A stretch of DNA of 64,000 bases, taken from positions 6,721,201 to 6,785,200 of the forward strand of contig OX345637.1 of assembly GCA_947044365.1 (NCBI GenBank), read 5' to 3'. The number at the start of each line of letters is the position of its first letter. The stretch's first letter is position 1. This DNA comes from Petrosia ficiformis (lineage: Eukaryota > Porifera > Demospongiae > Haplosclerida > Petrosiidae). The notes beneath the pieces are model-generated. The model was given only the letters and a program-made list of their open reading frames with translations. It was not told the DNA's origin and did no database searches. Below are positions 11,281 to 26,000 of this stretch, piece by piece. The translations under genes were made by a program, and so were the position numbers.

Positions 11281-12412
11281 CATATATATAATTATATATA
11301 TATATATATGTATATATATATAATTATATAGGAAATTCCACTGTCTTTCTAAAGATATATATACTGTAACAAGTTGACTTGAACCATGCAAAATATATCT
11401 CTACTCATAAGTATAATGATAGGCTTTCTATCATTCTTATATATATAAACCTGGATTGTGAAGCCTTCCCATACTGAAGCAGACACGTTCTGTCACCATC
11501 CTCAAGTTTGTTGACTCAGTTTTGTATACTCTTCATGCATTAGCAATCATTAACAGCTCAGTTTAGTCTTCTGTTGTTGCTTGTTCTAACCATTCAACTG
11601 TCCATGCAAAATACATCTTTCTCCCTGTCTTGAGTACTGAACTTGCCAAATTGAGGCTGAGACCATGCTCTCAGTTTAAATAATGGTCAGTCAGTTGTGT
11701 TGTCTTAAAAATGATATCCCATCAGTCATTCATACTTTATCCTCTGAACAAATGTCCTAAAGAGACTTCATTCAGCTTTTTGTTTTGACTTAATTAACCA
11801 GTTATACATAGCAAAATGTTTTCTTTTCTTGTTAAATTATTCTGTAATTACATACACACATAAAACATACATAAAACATACATGTACATTTAATAAAAAT
11901 GAAACAAATAATGTGATCTAGGACTAAATTAATTTTTAAAGAGTAGAGAAGACAAGAAAACAAATAATTTATTTATTTGCTTATGAGGAACTATTATACA
12001 ATAATAATAATAATAACAATATTAATTTTGATTTTAATGTGCGTTCATTTTTGCTCTTTGCATCTGAAAAAAAAATTGTTATAATTTTTTATGTGTGACT
12101 CAACAAATGAATTCATTGATAGATAATATATAACTATTATTAGACACCTAATGAGTCAAATAACTCTTTATTAAACATTTCTACAAAACATACATGTAAA
12201 ACACAATACTATAGACAGTTATACGCTCCATTCTTTTATGGGCTCTTGATCTACATAACCAGATCTAGAACTTATAATGGAATTTAGAATTGTCGAGAAC
12301 AGCTTACTTATTTATACTAATTCAATAACATTCTTTTCAATTCAAATGATACTGTACATACGTACCCATCAACCCCATTTGTTGTACAGAGTGAGTGGGG
12401 TGGTGGGTGTGA
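10238..12412. other. intergenic AT-rich stretch, 3' side of IkB-like gene
   Basis: It holds a decayed repeat with GGGGGTCTGGAGGCATGC near 10300, (TA)n tracts at about 11240-11335, and TTTATT at 12167-12172, which on the minus strand is an AATAAA poly(A) signal about 240 nt past the stop at 12413. I see no gene here. Confidence 0.5.
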
Positions 12413-15400
12413 TTACAGAGAGTACAGATGGCTGCCTACCAGTAATGATGCTGGTAGGTCACTAGGGAAATCCCCTTCTCCATTGGCAATAGCAGGATTG
12501 GCCCCGTATGCCATTAATAGAGCAACAATTTCTTTGAGTCTTCTTCCAGCAGCAATGTGTAAAGGTGTGTTACCTGAAAAGTGATGGAATAAAGGTAAAT
12601 GTTTTTAAAGTACTGTTTAACTGCATGAATAATGCAATCATTGAAATGATAAGGAATGGTATCAGTTATACTGATGGTTGTATCAAATGTATCATGACAT
12701 CTTATTAAAATCATCATCAAAATCTTAGCTGATAATGATATATCATATACTCTAGCTAATAAGCATGTGTAACCCAGTATTCAGAAAGGTAGAGACACTA
12801 GTACTGTCAGCAATGAATGACAGCTACCACAAAGCAATCACAGAGATACATGTTTCTCAATAAATTATATCTTGTTTACTGACACTCACCTGCAAATGTA
12901 GTTGCATTAACATTACAATTATTCTCCAACAGAAAATTACACAATTGAAAATTCTCAGCTTCAACTGCATAATGAAGCGGTGTTCTTCCACTACAAGAGT
13001 CCTGCAGAAACAAAAAGAATAATGTGTAAACAAGTGTACACATCAAGGTTTCAGATTGAGGAGATTTTGGTACATATGTTAAATCATCCTGACCTCAGGG
13101 GACCTGCCCTCTTGAAACTAATAGCCAAAACCACATCATTTGTAATTTGTGTTTAGAGGAAATAATTTTCAATCAAATGCCTACATTAAACACTGAATAT
13201 TCAGGTTTTTGGTAAAGAAACCACCAAAATTGAATATCTACGAAGCCTATTGATTGCTACCCTTGGATACCAAATTTCATTGGCTTCCTTTTAAAAACTA
13301 ACAAATATTTAAATAAAACTGTTTAATTAAAATATTCTTCCCTAGTCATATTCACAAATATGATCACATTCGTATGTACATGTACAATGCATATACATGT
13401 ACACCTTCAAATAATGAACAACTAACTATACAGAGCATTTGTAACTTACAGCAACGTTTTTGTTAGCTCCCATTTGAAATAGATACTTCAATACATCAAC
13501 AGAACCTTCTCTTGTAGCAACATGAACAGGAGTCAAACCTGGATAGTCAGATAAATGAACGAATAAATGAACGGATTAATGAATGGATAAATGAGCTGAT
13601 GAATGAAGAAATTAGGAAATTTGTCCTATTAACAGCAAATGACATCAATACACACCACAGTCAATCAATTTTTACTTAGTACATGCAGGAACTTATGAAC
13701 GGCAAAGCCACAAGGAGCACCTGTCAGGATTATTAATTTTTATTGTTCACAAAACTTATGAAGTTTATTTGAGTGTGTTTGTGATTGCCTATAATTGCGA
13801 CTGTATTTGCAAAAAAAAGGGACCTTCCTGCAAAATGATTTGGCAAAACACTTAACTTTAGTCACTTGCTATACTATCATTCTGTAGAGGAAGGTAATGA
13901 AATTTGGCATCCACGAAGAGCTATTATTAACCTTCTTAGATACCATATTTTGTTGCCATCCTGTACAAAATGACTGAATAGCAACATTTGACGGTAAATT
14001 ATTTCATCTAAACGGTAAATGTTTGCAAATACAGTCACAGATCAATTTAAAAGTCATGAAGCTGACACAAGTTACTTGTGAAACATCAGACATCAGTCCA
14101 CACAACTTTAAAAATATATTTTTTATTGTGATACACAAGGGTTCAAATCGTACCAGCAAAGTTTCTTGCATTAAATTCTGGTAATGGATTAGTGGCATGA
14201 GATAATATCTGGAGTAGATTTACACTCTTTCTGTGAGCTGCCAGATGTATACTAGTGTTACCACGACGATCAGGATAATTTACTGATGCTCCGTTTTGTA
14301 CTAGTAAGTGAGCAATCATTGGTTGTCTTGTGATCACTGCTAAATGTAGAGGAATCTATTGATAAATAGATAGATAAATAGATACACCAATGTAGGTTGA
14401 TGAATTGGTGACTATATGTAGATATTAGTAGGTTTAGTGGGAACAGATAGATGAAGATATAAATATAGTTAATGGAGAGGTACATTGGAGAGATACAACA
14501 ATCAATGGAGAGGTATAGTGGTCAATGGAGAGGTAAAATATTATTTATGAATGGATGTAGTTATACATGTAGTTATACATGTACATGTATATGTAGTTGT
14601 AATACATGCAGTTATACATGTACATGTAGTTATACATGTAGTTGTACATATAGTTATACATGTACATGTAGTTATACATGTAGTTGTACATATAGTTATA
14701 CATGTACATGTAGTTATACATGTAGTTGTACATATAGTTATACATGTACATGTAGTTATACATGTAGTTATACATGTAGTTATACATGTATATAGTTATA
14801 CATGTAGTTATACATATAGTTGTAATACATGCAGTTATACATGTACATGTAGTTATACATGTAGTTATACATGTATATATATAGTAGTTGTAATACATGC
14901 AGTTATACATGTACATGTAGTTATACATGTTTCTCAAAATGTTATTATGCTTAATTAACTAAAATAATTTGAGTTTACTTAGTTGTACCATTTAGTGGCT
15001 AATTTTTGTTATAATTATTGCAGTAGTTTAATTATAGTTCAGTTACATGTACATGTAACTGAAACTCAAACGACAGTATGGGCATGGACACCTACATGTA
15101 TCTTCCCTTACCAATATATCCCCTATGAAAGAATGATGTGTGCAAAAGTGTTTTTGATAAGCACACCATTGGCCCAAATAGTTTCTTATTTGGCACTGTA
15201 TAGTTCTCTCCTTGGGCCAGATGGCACAGTTAATTATGATTATATTGTCACTAACAGAATTAATGCTTTGTTAATTGGCTCAAGATGTAGTATATATTCC
15301 TAATGGTGCGCACCTGCTAAGCATTGTTGAGCTAATTTGGCCCATGCTATCAAAACACTGGTGTGCATGTTTGAATGGCACATACATGTACATACAATGT

Positions 15401-16930
15401 AGTCGCCCTCAAAACAGATATAGGGTAGCCCCTAATTACAAAATAAACAGACAAACTCTTACTTGTCTGAGATTATTAGCAATATCCAGATTTAGTTTGA
15501 CTCCAGCTATCAGTCTTACCAAATAAAAAGTAAGAGGAATATTCTCTTGGATGATTGATAAATGAAGTGGTCTGATAGGAATAGAAAATAACAATGTTCA
15601 AAATATGTAGTCATGATTTTGACAAGCAAAGTAATTTTGAAAAAATGCCTACTAATTTAGGAAGTGTTTTTCTTCAAAATTTGCTTTGCTGGTCAAAATC
15701 ATAATTACATGTTTTGAAAATTGTTTAAAATAATATCATGAGTTGAAACTGAGCTCATTATAAATTCATAGTTTTAATTAAATACATGTATTTACTACTA
15801 TTGGGTTCAATAATCATAAATACAACACAGTGAACACACACACATTCAAATTGCATTACACATACTCACAGACACCATATTTGAGCAAATTTTCATGCAT
15901 TTATGTGAAATATGCAATAATTTGAAGTGTTTCTGCTTTATATGATTTCAGCAATTATTTAATAATGTACTATTGCATGATATAAATACAAATATAGATT
16001 ATTTAAGCACTCACGTGTCGCCATCTTCATCAGGTAAAATGGCTAAATGAGCCTCACTGACTTGTAACAAGGCATTTTGACGTTGATCACTACCTCTATC
16101 TTCACTCTTGTTTCCCTCTCCCTGTCCAGCATTCATTGAATGATATCCTAAAGATGGTCCATTCTCTATGTCTTCTTTGTCTCCATTATCTACTCTTTGT
16201 CTGTTCACAGGAGTATCTTTTTTGGGACTAGCATGAGGACTGTAATGTGATGAACTGGGAATGGGACTAGAAGTGGGACTGGGACTGGGACTATGGCTTT
16301 TGTTCCCATGAGGTTCAGTTTGGATCGTGGATGAATAATTTACAGAGCTTCTATCTGGTTCAGCAACTTCTCCATGAAATTTCCTCATTGAAGCCATTAC
16401 TTGCTGTGCATACCATTGCTGGTAATATGCTTGGAACATGAGGAGAGATGGATGAACAGAAGGCAACAGTGGAGCAGATACAGTGGGTTTAGAAGGACCG
16501 TCAGGAGCCAGCAAATGAGAGATTGAGAAACTATTTACTTTTGATTGATTTTGAGGAGAGGTAGAAGTTGATTTAGGTGAAGTGGTAGTTGGTGAACTCA
16601 AGGAGACATTTAAAGATGTAGAATGTGGTACTAGTGTTAAAGGTACCTGTAAATATCCAGGTACTGGTTGGTAAGTAATTGTTGGAGTGACAGTGTGGTC
16701 GGGAGTAGGACTGGGTGATAACTTGCTGTCTGGCGTTGAGTGTCGACTGCCATGTTTCTTTCTTCGAGAGGAGGAAGAGGAAGAGGATGAGGAAGAAGGT
16801 GAAGTGGGTTTTACTATGGTTGATACATGTATGACTGGCATATCTCTGAGATTGTGATCTATAGGGAAAATAAAGAAAAAACACATCGATGATGAGAGAT
16901 AGAGATATAAGGACACAGTCATGCACGTAT

Positions 16931-17006
<76 letters not shown>

Positions 17007-19137
17007 ACACACACACTAACACATAAATTCTATCTCTGTCCAAACAAACATTCATATACATCCTATGTTGATATTTCAAATTTGATGTTTTTTTATAGTC
17101 CTGCATTGCCACTCATGCAGGTGGTAATTTCCCATGAAAATATTGCTGAGTAACAGGTGATGATTATTATTATGTACACAAGACTTGTACATGTACATGT
17201 ACTACATTAACTACAAGTACATGTACATGTATATTACATTTGTAGTAATATTATTGAAAACATGTAAATCTGTTATAAAATGTTATTTAAACTGTTATTA
17301 TTGCTGATCATCATGTGACCTGTGGCCAATCAGAGTGCAGATAATGCTTCACATGATTGAACATTAAATCACTGATTGCACACTTTGCGTGCAATAAGTT
17401 AGTTATTGCACACTTTGCTCACCTCTACCAACAAAGCTCCCCCAACAACAATAATAAATTAATCATATAATTTACATGTTATTAGATAGATGATAAACAT
17501 CAAAGGGGCAAGTCTGAGCAAGCAAGAATTACATCAAATAAATAGAAGAATGATAACTGTCCATTGAATTGGTATTCAAGTAAGCAAGCAAAACCAGAGA
17601 GTATTCATAGACCTAGTGGTCACTCATTATCAAGTGATGTTTCTGATATACTAAAACTAATGACTTCTTTTTTATTTTATTTTATTTTATAAAAGAAGGT
17701 ATAAAATATTTTCCCAGCCCAGCTCTAGTCCTAGTCCCAGTCCCAGCTCTAGTCCCAGTCCCAGTCCCAGTCCCAGCCTCAGCCTCAGCCTCAGCCTCAG
17801 CTTACTACATGTACATACATGAATGTGGCCTAATTTATTTTTGAAAGGGGACCACTCCCCGGAAAATAATGTTAATCCCCTCATTCTGTATAGGAAGTGA
17901 TAATTGCCTTTGGTATCTAAGAAGCCTAATTATAGTTGTTATTAATTAAGCTTCTTAGAATCCAAATGCCATTGTGACTTTTGGTTAACTAAACTCCTGT
18001 TAGAAATCACTATTGTAATATTAACTAAGGCCATTAGCCACAGTAAAATCCTTTTAGTGGCTAAGTCTATCTATAACTACATGTATAATACATGTATTAC
18101 GAGAAACTAGACATACATGTAATTGCTATAACTACAAGTGGTTGTTATTGTCATACTAAAACATATCATATAATACATGTACATGTAGTTTAACCCTTAG
18201 AGCACTGAGCCTGTTTTTCAAAATTCTTCCCATTTCCAACACTGGCGACTCTGTTGCATATAATTTGGCCACCGTTCACTTTCTCTACCCCAAACTTGGC
18301 TCCTTTTCCGACATGGAGTACTACTTCCACCAACTTGCTTACCGGGACTCGAAAGTCCCCAAGCGCATCGTAGGATCAAATCAAATGCAGTGCTCTCCCT
18401 CTTTTGACTGGAACTGGGGCTAACAAAATGACCCCACTGCATGTTGGCACCAGCTACACCCACGATTTCAGGTTTCACAGCAAGGAAAATGCCTCAGCTA
18501 CCCACCAGAGGGCGTGGACGGGGTCAAAAAATGCTAAACTCATCGTTATTTAGGCCAAAGGGTGGCCCAAAATACATCAACTTCTTTAGCCACGTTCATC
18601 AGCTTGTGCTTGACGCCAATTACAAGCATTTGGACAGCTTCGTGTAGCCAGGAACAGACGGCGAACCACGTAGGGGTGAAATGTCACATATATGTGACAT
18701 CAGTGCTCTAAGGGTTAATGTATTAATTGTATTAGTACATATACATGTATTGAAATTTTGAAATTGTGTCAAATCTTCAAAAGGTAAAGAATGCACATGT
18801 GGCCTGTACATACTGGATAATTGTATACTCAGAATTTATAGGGAATGTACATGTACATGTGGCCTGCACATACCTGCCTTATATTAATAATTAAGAATAA
18901 TTGAGAAAAATGTATACTCATAATTTGTAGGTGCTAAATGGCTCTGTACAAAACAATATTAAAAGAGGAAAAAGAATGTAATTAAATTATAAATGAAATA
19001 TTTAAGATTCATGAACAAGGAAATGTAGGGGGGGGGGGGGGGGGGGATTCCCTAGATTATTATGCAAGATGAAATTAGGCAATATGTTTCCTCCTGGGAT
19101 GCACACAGAGCCAAATACATACTAAATACATACATAA

Positions 19138-19186
<49 letters not shown>

Positions 19187-22100
19187 TATACTGTATGATG
19201 GTGACATCTCCCTTTGATGTGGTGAGTTCTATATATTGTATATAGACCTTCCATGTGCACACTATGCAGGAGATCTCACCATCATACAATATATTGTATA
19301 TAGTATGCTAACAGGTCCTATATAGGACCTGTTAGCATACTATATACAATATATTGTATAATGGTGAGATCTCCTGCATAGTGTGCACATGTATGTATGT
19401 ATGTAGGACCTGTTAGCATATATATATATATTAGTGATGTACCAATATTCGGATCAGTGATCAGTATTGGCCATTATTTTATCGGTTGTTTCTGAACAAA
19501 GTAACCGATATTGGAAAAAGTATGCCAATAATCTCATTTCTTGTGATTATAGTATGATTAATATTGCTTGTATGATATTCATATGAAAGAATCAGAAAAC
19601 AGAAGATATACAGAATATCAGATCAGTATCAGTTATTGGTACATACCTCTATTTTATTGTTTATCGAAATATCAGTAACATTCCTTATCAGTGCATCACT
19701 AGTATATAATTTATATATATATATATATATATATATCAGGGCATAAACGAAGACGATTTTTATGGCCCGTAGGGCCATCCCTATGATTGCTTTCCCACGG
19801 GTTCGATGTATGTTTATATATATATATATATATATATATGTTTGTGTCACCTACGCGAGTATGCGTTGTATACGTAGTTAAGGAAGTTACATCATTCCCG
19901 GGGGCTCGGTCAATTAATGGGCGTGGCGCGTAAAAGAATGCGCGATCAAGCTCTACACACCAGCAGAAAGAAAGCTGTGTAGCTTACGTAGAAACTGGGA
20001 CTAATAGCTAGCTATTCTGCCTGACATATATTCCTAAAGTTCTACAAGGTCCTTTGAAAGGTCAGGAGAGTAGATAATCAAAATAATAACTATAATAAGC
20101 TGTTGTCTTTCATGCTTGATAAAGTCAGCCATGATTACTGAATTCTGGACACCACAAAGCAGTCATATCTTCACTTAAATTTGTAAAGCAATCATAGGGA
20201 TGTTTTTTTCTCTATATACACTTGTTACACCTTCGAAGGTTTGTTTCAACTAGAACAAGAAGGTTCACGAAGGTGTAACACTATGAATATGTAAACTTTG
20301 TACCTATACAAGTGTTTATCTAATGGGAGACCTCTTAATTCAGAAGATGGCAGATGAGATTCAGTACATTCTCGTCCATGGTCTCTTCACTCTCAGCCAT
20401 TATCATTCTCCACGTGACAAATGTAATAATTAATTAAGAGTTATAAATAATTATTGCAGCAAATAATTAACCATGTGTTAATTGCGAACCTTTGTGGAAT
20501 GGATTCTACCTTCGAAGGTAAGGAATTATAACGAACCTTCGAATGTTACCACCTTTGTTTATGCCCTGATATATATATATATACATGTATATAATTATTA
20601 TGGTACCACGCTACCATAGCAACCGTTTGATGTGGGGTTTGGTTGTTAAATCATAGCATATAATTAATACTAGATATACCACTTGCTGGTATTCTGAGGT
20701 TTATGTGGATATAACCCTTGGCTCTATGGATCTCCATATACATATCCTCCATAGCAGGTGGTATATGTACATGTATATCTGGCATTTACACCTCCTAACT
20801 AACCATGGTTTATATATATTTCATATACAGTAGTAACTGAAGGTAGATTAGATAAAGCAAGGATCAACAGGTAGGTAAGCAATTATGTTATAAAGGGAAT
20901 CTTGTAAAATTCATGAACATACTAAGGAAATTTAGGGGGATTCCCCAGTTGGCAGGGAAGACAAAAATAATATATGTTTCTTCACACAAGGGCTTCTATG
21001 TATATATGTACAGAAGCAGCTGAAAGTAGTAACTAAAGGTATATATAAAGCAAGGGTTTACAGGTAGATACGTAGAACTTGGTAGCTTGGACAAGTACAT
21101 GTAGTTATATAGATCCTAGTGGACTGGCTATTAGTTAAGGGAGAATTAGATTATAATTACATGTATAATTTGTCCCATAAATACATAAGGTTATAAAACG
21201 TGAAGCCAACTATATACAGTATAGAATGGCTTCATAACAATAGGTCAAAGTACATAAACAAGTATTTGTTTACTAGTACAAATTACCAAGGGAATTCCCC
21301 CAAAGTATTCGTAGCTAAGATCAAAGATGCCTTCCTACATGTAGTTTACAAACAATACTGTATATATACACATGTACATGTACTAACACATATAAAAACA
21401 CTTAGCTATCTATTCAGTTTTATAGTGTGTACTTTAGAGTAGTATTTCTGTTAGTAGATATTTTAGACTCAAATTAAGTAAACTCACACATGGGTTGTTT
21501 CTTCATATAGAAGTCATGAAATTATGTTACATTTATATAGTCTCATATGGTATAAGAATTATGTTAGGAGTACTGACATTGTTAGGGTTATATCAGGATG
21601 TTTTTGTTCTTACTCAAGCATGAAATTATTGTATTCTGTGGTTTGTATAAGTATTATACTATTTTGAATGTGTAATATAGCTACTATACTATCCTTATAT
21701 GAAGTGATGACCCCACACATGTACATTACATGTACATGTGTACTACATATAATAAATTTCTAAACTCTACTACCCAATACAAGAAAGATGTATAAGGGAG
21801 TTACAGTGACAAAGTAGACACAAAGGGAGTTACATGTACTATGACCACACTCTAGTAGAAATGACACTGAACAAGAATACGACACAAAGGGAGTTACATG
21901 TACTATGACCACACTCTAGTAGGAATTATACTGAACAGGAATAAGACACAGAGGAAGTTACATGTACTATGACCACACTCTAGTAGGAATTATACTGAAC
22001 AGGAATAAGACACAGAGGGAGTTACATTGTACACTGAACAAGGAACAAAGTACATTATAGGGCATTAAATTGAACAAGGGACAAACTGGACACAGGGACA

Positions 22101-22303
22101 AACCATACTCTACAGGGAGTTACATTGAACAAGGGACAAATCTTGTGTTAGTGTCACAAGGATATTGCTATGGGACAATGTTTGTGATCAAAGGAATGAT
22201 ACAAATATGTCTATGTACATGAACAAGTGATAACGTGTTTCATTTTCCCTTAAGGACATGTCTAAGAGTGGATTAAAAAACTCGTTGATTTGTAGCAATT
22301 GTG

Positions 22304-22372
<69 letters not shown>

Positions 22373-22968
22373 ATCTTTGCATGTGGGTATGTACATAATT
22401 TGCATATCAATAGATGAATATGATGCATTATCCATAAATAGAATCCCTTAAGTATATAAATTATCACGACTTCAGTAGTTAATCATACTGCACATGTACA
22501 TGTATGGGCATTAACAGGTATATGTACATATATGGGTATATACATGTATATGTATATACAAATGAACATGTACATGTACATGCATGTACATGTCTATGTA
22601 CATGCATGTACATGTACATGTCATATTCGTGTACATACATGTACATACATGTACATGTATGTACATAAAAGCAAATTTCCTAGTAAGGAAGAACTAAGAA
22701 GAAAGCATATCACCTGTATGATTTAGTAATGTCCCCTTCTATTGGGGAAGGATAAATGAAAGTATACTAAATCCTTATACATGTAAGTAACAGGTAGTAA
22801 TTAAATTCATTAGTAGGAATTATAACAACTGATATACTACAGTCACAGAGAAAAGGGAAAGACCTTTATGAGAGTTATTAATACTTTCTAGCACATAATA
22901 GACTCACAGACATAGCCAAACATGTACATGTACATGTACATGTACATACACACACACAATCATTTAAC

Positions 22969-23000
<32 letters not shown>

Positions 23001-26000
23001 GATACACAGACGCACACACACACACACAATCATTTAACAACACACACACACACACAAAGATACACAGACGCACACACACACACACACACACACACAAAGA
23101 TACATAGACACACAGACACAAACCTTGATGATGCTTAGGATATTTCTGTCCAGTTGAGTTCTTGTCCTTATTATTTTCATTAATTTCCTCTTCTTCATCA
23201 TCATCTGATATCATTCTCTTCATATTCAAAGCATGTTGCGGTCTTTGTAGATATTCCTCCATTAGAACTGTTTCATCTGTTATCTCAATATTATTACCGA
23301 CAGACGGAACTATAGTAGGAGAAGCAGGACTGATGTGACCTGCAAATTAATGCATAAGATGAATATCTCATGGGTAATTAATATTCATGAGGAACAGGTT
23401 ATGTAATTAATATTCAAAGTTTCACGTAAGTTTAAAAGTACCACACTGAATTATATAACCATGTTACATTGTATCTCACAAGTCAAACTGCAATCTAAAG
23501 ATTTGTAGATAGTAAACATTTGAAACTAAATCTTGCATGGATTTCAAATGTACTATTAAGTAACAGAGTAAATAGTAACAGTATGGTAACAGTATAGTAA
23601 CAGTATAGTAACAGTATAGTAACAGTATGGTAACAGTATAGTAACAGTATAGTAACAGTATAGTAACAGTATAGTAACAGTATAGTAACAGTATGGTAAC
23701 AGTATGGTAACAGTATAGTAACAGTATAGTAACAGTATAGTAACAGTATAGTAACAGTATAGTAACAGTATAGTAACAGTATGGTAACAGTATAGTAACA
23801 GTATGGTAACAGTATAGGGTAACAGTATAGTAACAGTATAGTAACAGTATAGTAACAGTATGGTAACAGTATAGTAACAGTATGGTAACAGTATAGGGTA
23901 ACAGTATAGTAACAGTATAGTAACAGTATAGTAACAGTATGGTAACAGTATAGGGTAACAGTATAGTAACAGTATAGTAACAGTATAGTAACAGTATAGT
24001 AACAGTATAGTAACAGTATAGGGTAACAGTATAGTAACAGTATAGTAACAGTGAGTAAACAAATTATAGTCAATAATTTTTGACACCAGCATTACAGTAA
24101 AATATATACTAGTACAGAAGACTGCAACAGTCAGTGCTGCAGTACAGTACAAGTGCTAATACAACTGGAGAATAACTAGAGAATGACCAGAGTGTTTTGA
24201 AAATTAAAGTTAATTGAAATTCAATAGCACAACATGGAAAGTCCTACATGTGTATTGAGATGAAATAAGATAACATAAAATGACAAAAAGAATGGTTGTG
24301 TGCATACAGAGAAGAGAGTAGGAGACATGCAAGTTTTTTTCAACTGGGATGTGCAAACCTAGGAGAATCCAGGGAAATGCTTCCTCAGAAAACATTTGGA
24401 TCTTTGGTGATTTGAGGTCGCTTCTGGTGCAATTTGAGAGGGTATATACAGTATAATTGTCAAATCAAGTAATTAGTTTTCACCATAATTATTATAATGA
24501 ATTTTAATATTAAAATTCGAAGCCTGAAATTGGGGATGGGGCTAAAGCCCTCTTCTCTATGTCCATGATGAGAGACACACACACACACAAAGATCAACTT
24601 TCAATAACCATAGAAATCCGTATAAACAAACAAGATTTACACAACATGTATGAATAATGTAATATTGACAGGTCAGTCACAGGGAATACCTTATTGTGTA
24701 GACAGGATGGCTGTCTAGCCAATATGATAATAAACAAATCACCATATGTCATATACACATACCGAAATGCACTAAACAGGGATTACTTTCTGATGACCTT
24801 TCCCAAAGCTATAAAAAAGGTCAGAAGTCCCAAAAGTAATATTACTCACATACAATCTAGTAAACAAATAACAAAGATGTATTATAATAATTATGTAAAC
24901 TAACTATAAATACTTCCTTCACTTTGGAATTTTTACACTGCAGTAAAAAATCTCCCAAAACTATTATTCTGTTCCCCCATTATGCAGATCGAAGGAATTT
25001 ATATCTATGTTTAAGAGTCCTATTTAAAAAAACTGGTTGATTTGTAGGAGTGTGTATATGTGTGTGTGTGTGCATTATCATAATAATTTATAATTATACA
25101 ATATTCCACTAAGTGAGGAATAAAATTAATTTTAATTTACACAGAGAACAGCACCTCGTTAATATTCAAAAACGCAAAAACACCTCTGACACAAGCATTA
25201 TACGCTTTGTATAATAGACAGGTGAATATTAACAGTGCTATTCTTGTCAAGTTTTGAACTTTCATGTACATGTATGTAGATAAAATGCTATGATTAGGAG
25301 TACACAACTAATGATATTGTACTGAGTAATTTATTACTGATTTGATTTCATTTGATTTGCAGAAAAGATATATGTGCTAATTCATAGTGCTAGCAATACT
25401 AACAATACTAGCAATGCGAGAGTTATAAAATGTTGAAATCTTAGACAATAAACAATAATTGATTCCTCGTAAGATACAATAGTAGAGTGACATATATCAA
25501 GATAATTGGGGGCGTGTTCCATATATTTAAAGATGAAGACACACAAGGGTAAGCAGCTGTTGATTCTTCAGTTACAAGTAAATGGTCTAACTGAATATAG
25601 GAAATTGTCCCTATTGCACACAAATGGGTGTACCTCACTATGAAATGGAGATTTCCTTTCTCTGCTCATGAAACACATGTTTTGGTGTTAACTAGAATTT
25701 TGTGATTTATATTACTCTGCCTCTTACCCCTTCAATTATAATATCAATTTTCCACTTGCTACAGTTACTGATTTGATAAAACACTAACTGCTACATAGGT
25801 CTATGGGGAGAATACTAAAGAAATAAGTATAATTTTATACTACACTGTGTACATGTATTCATTTTAGAGTAAGTTGCAGTTTTGATTAGGGAATTTGCAT
25901 GATACAAAAAAAATTTGAGGACTTTAATTTTTCATATACCATATAAGTCAAAATTAAAAACAGTAAAATTGCAAGAACATAGAACATTATTTTCCGTGGG

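Noticed and set aside
14472..14958. Tyr/Met/Cys- and Val-rich frames on both strands
   Set aside because: They are translations of the GTTATACATGTA minisatellite.
15100..15400. Loosely inverted GTGTGCAAAAGTG / TTTGGCCCATG words suggesting another MITE
   Set aside because: Pairing is too diverged to define ends or a target duplication.
18218..18647. Short ORFs inside the piggyBac-like element
   Set aside because: They show no transposase motifs and overlap on both strands; probably open by chance in GC-richer sequence.
23495..24152. ~190-codon Leu/Tyr/Thr-rich minus-strand frames
   Set aside because: They are translations of the 11-bp minisatellite, open in more than one frame because the unit lacks stops on that strand.
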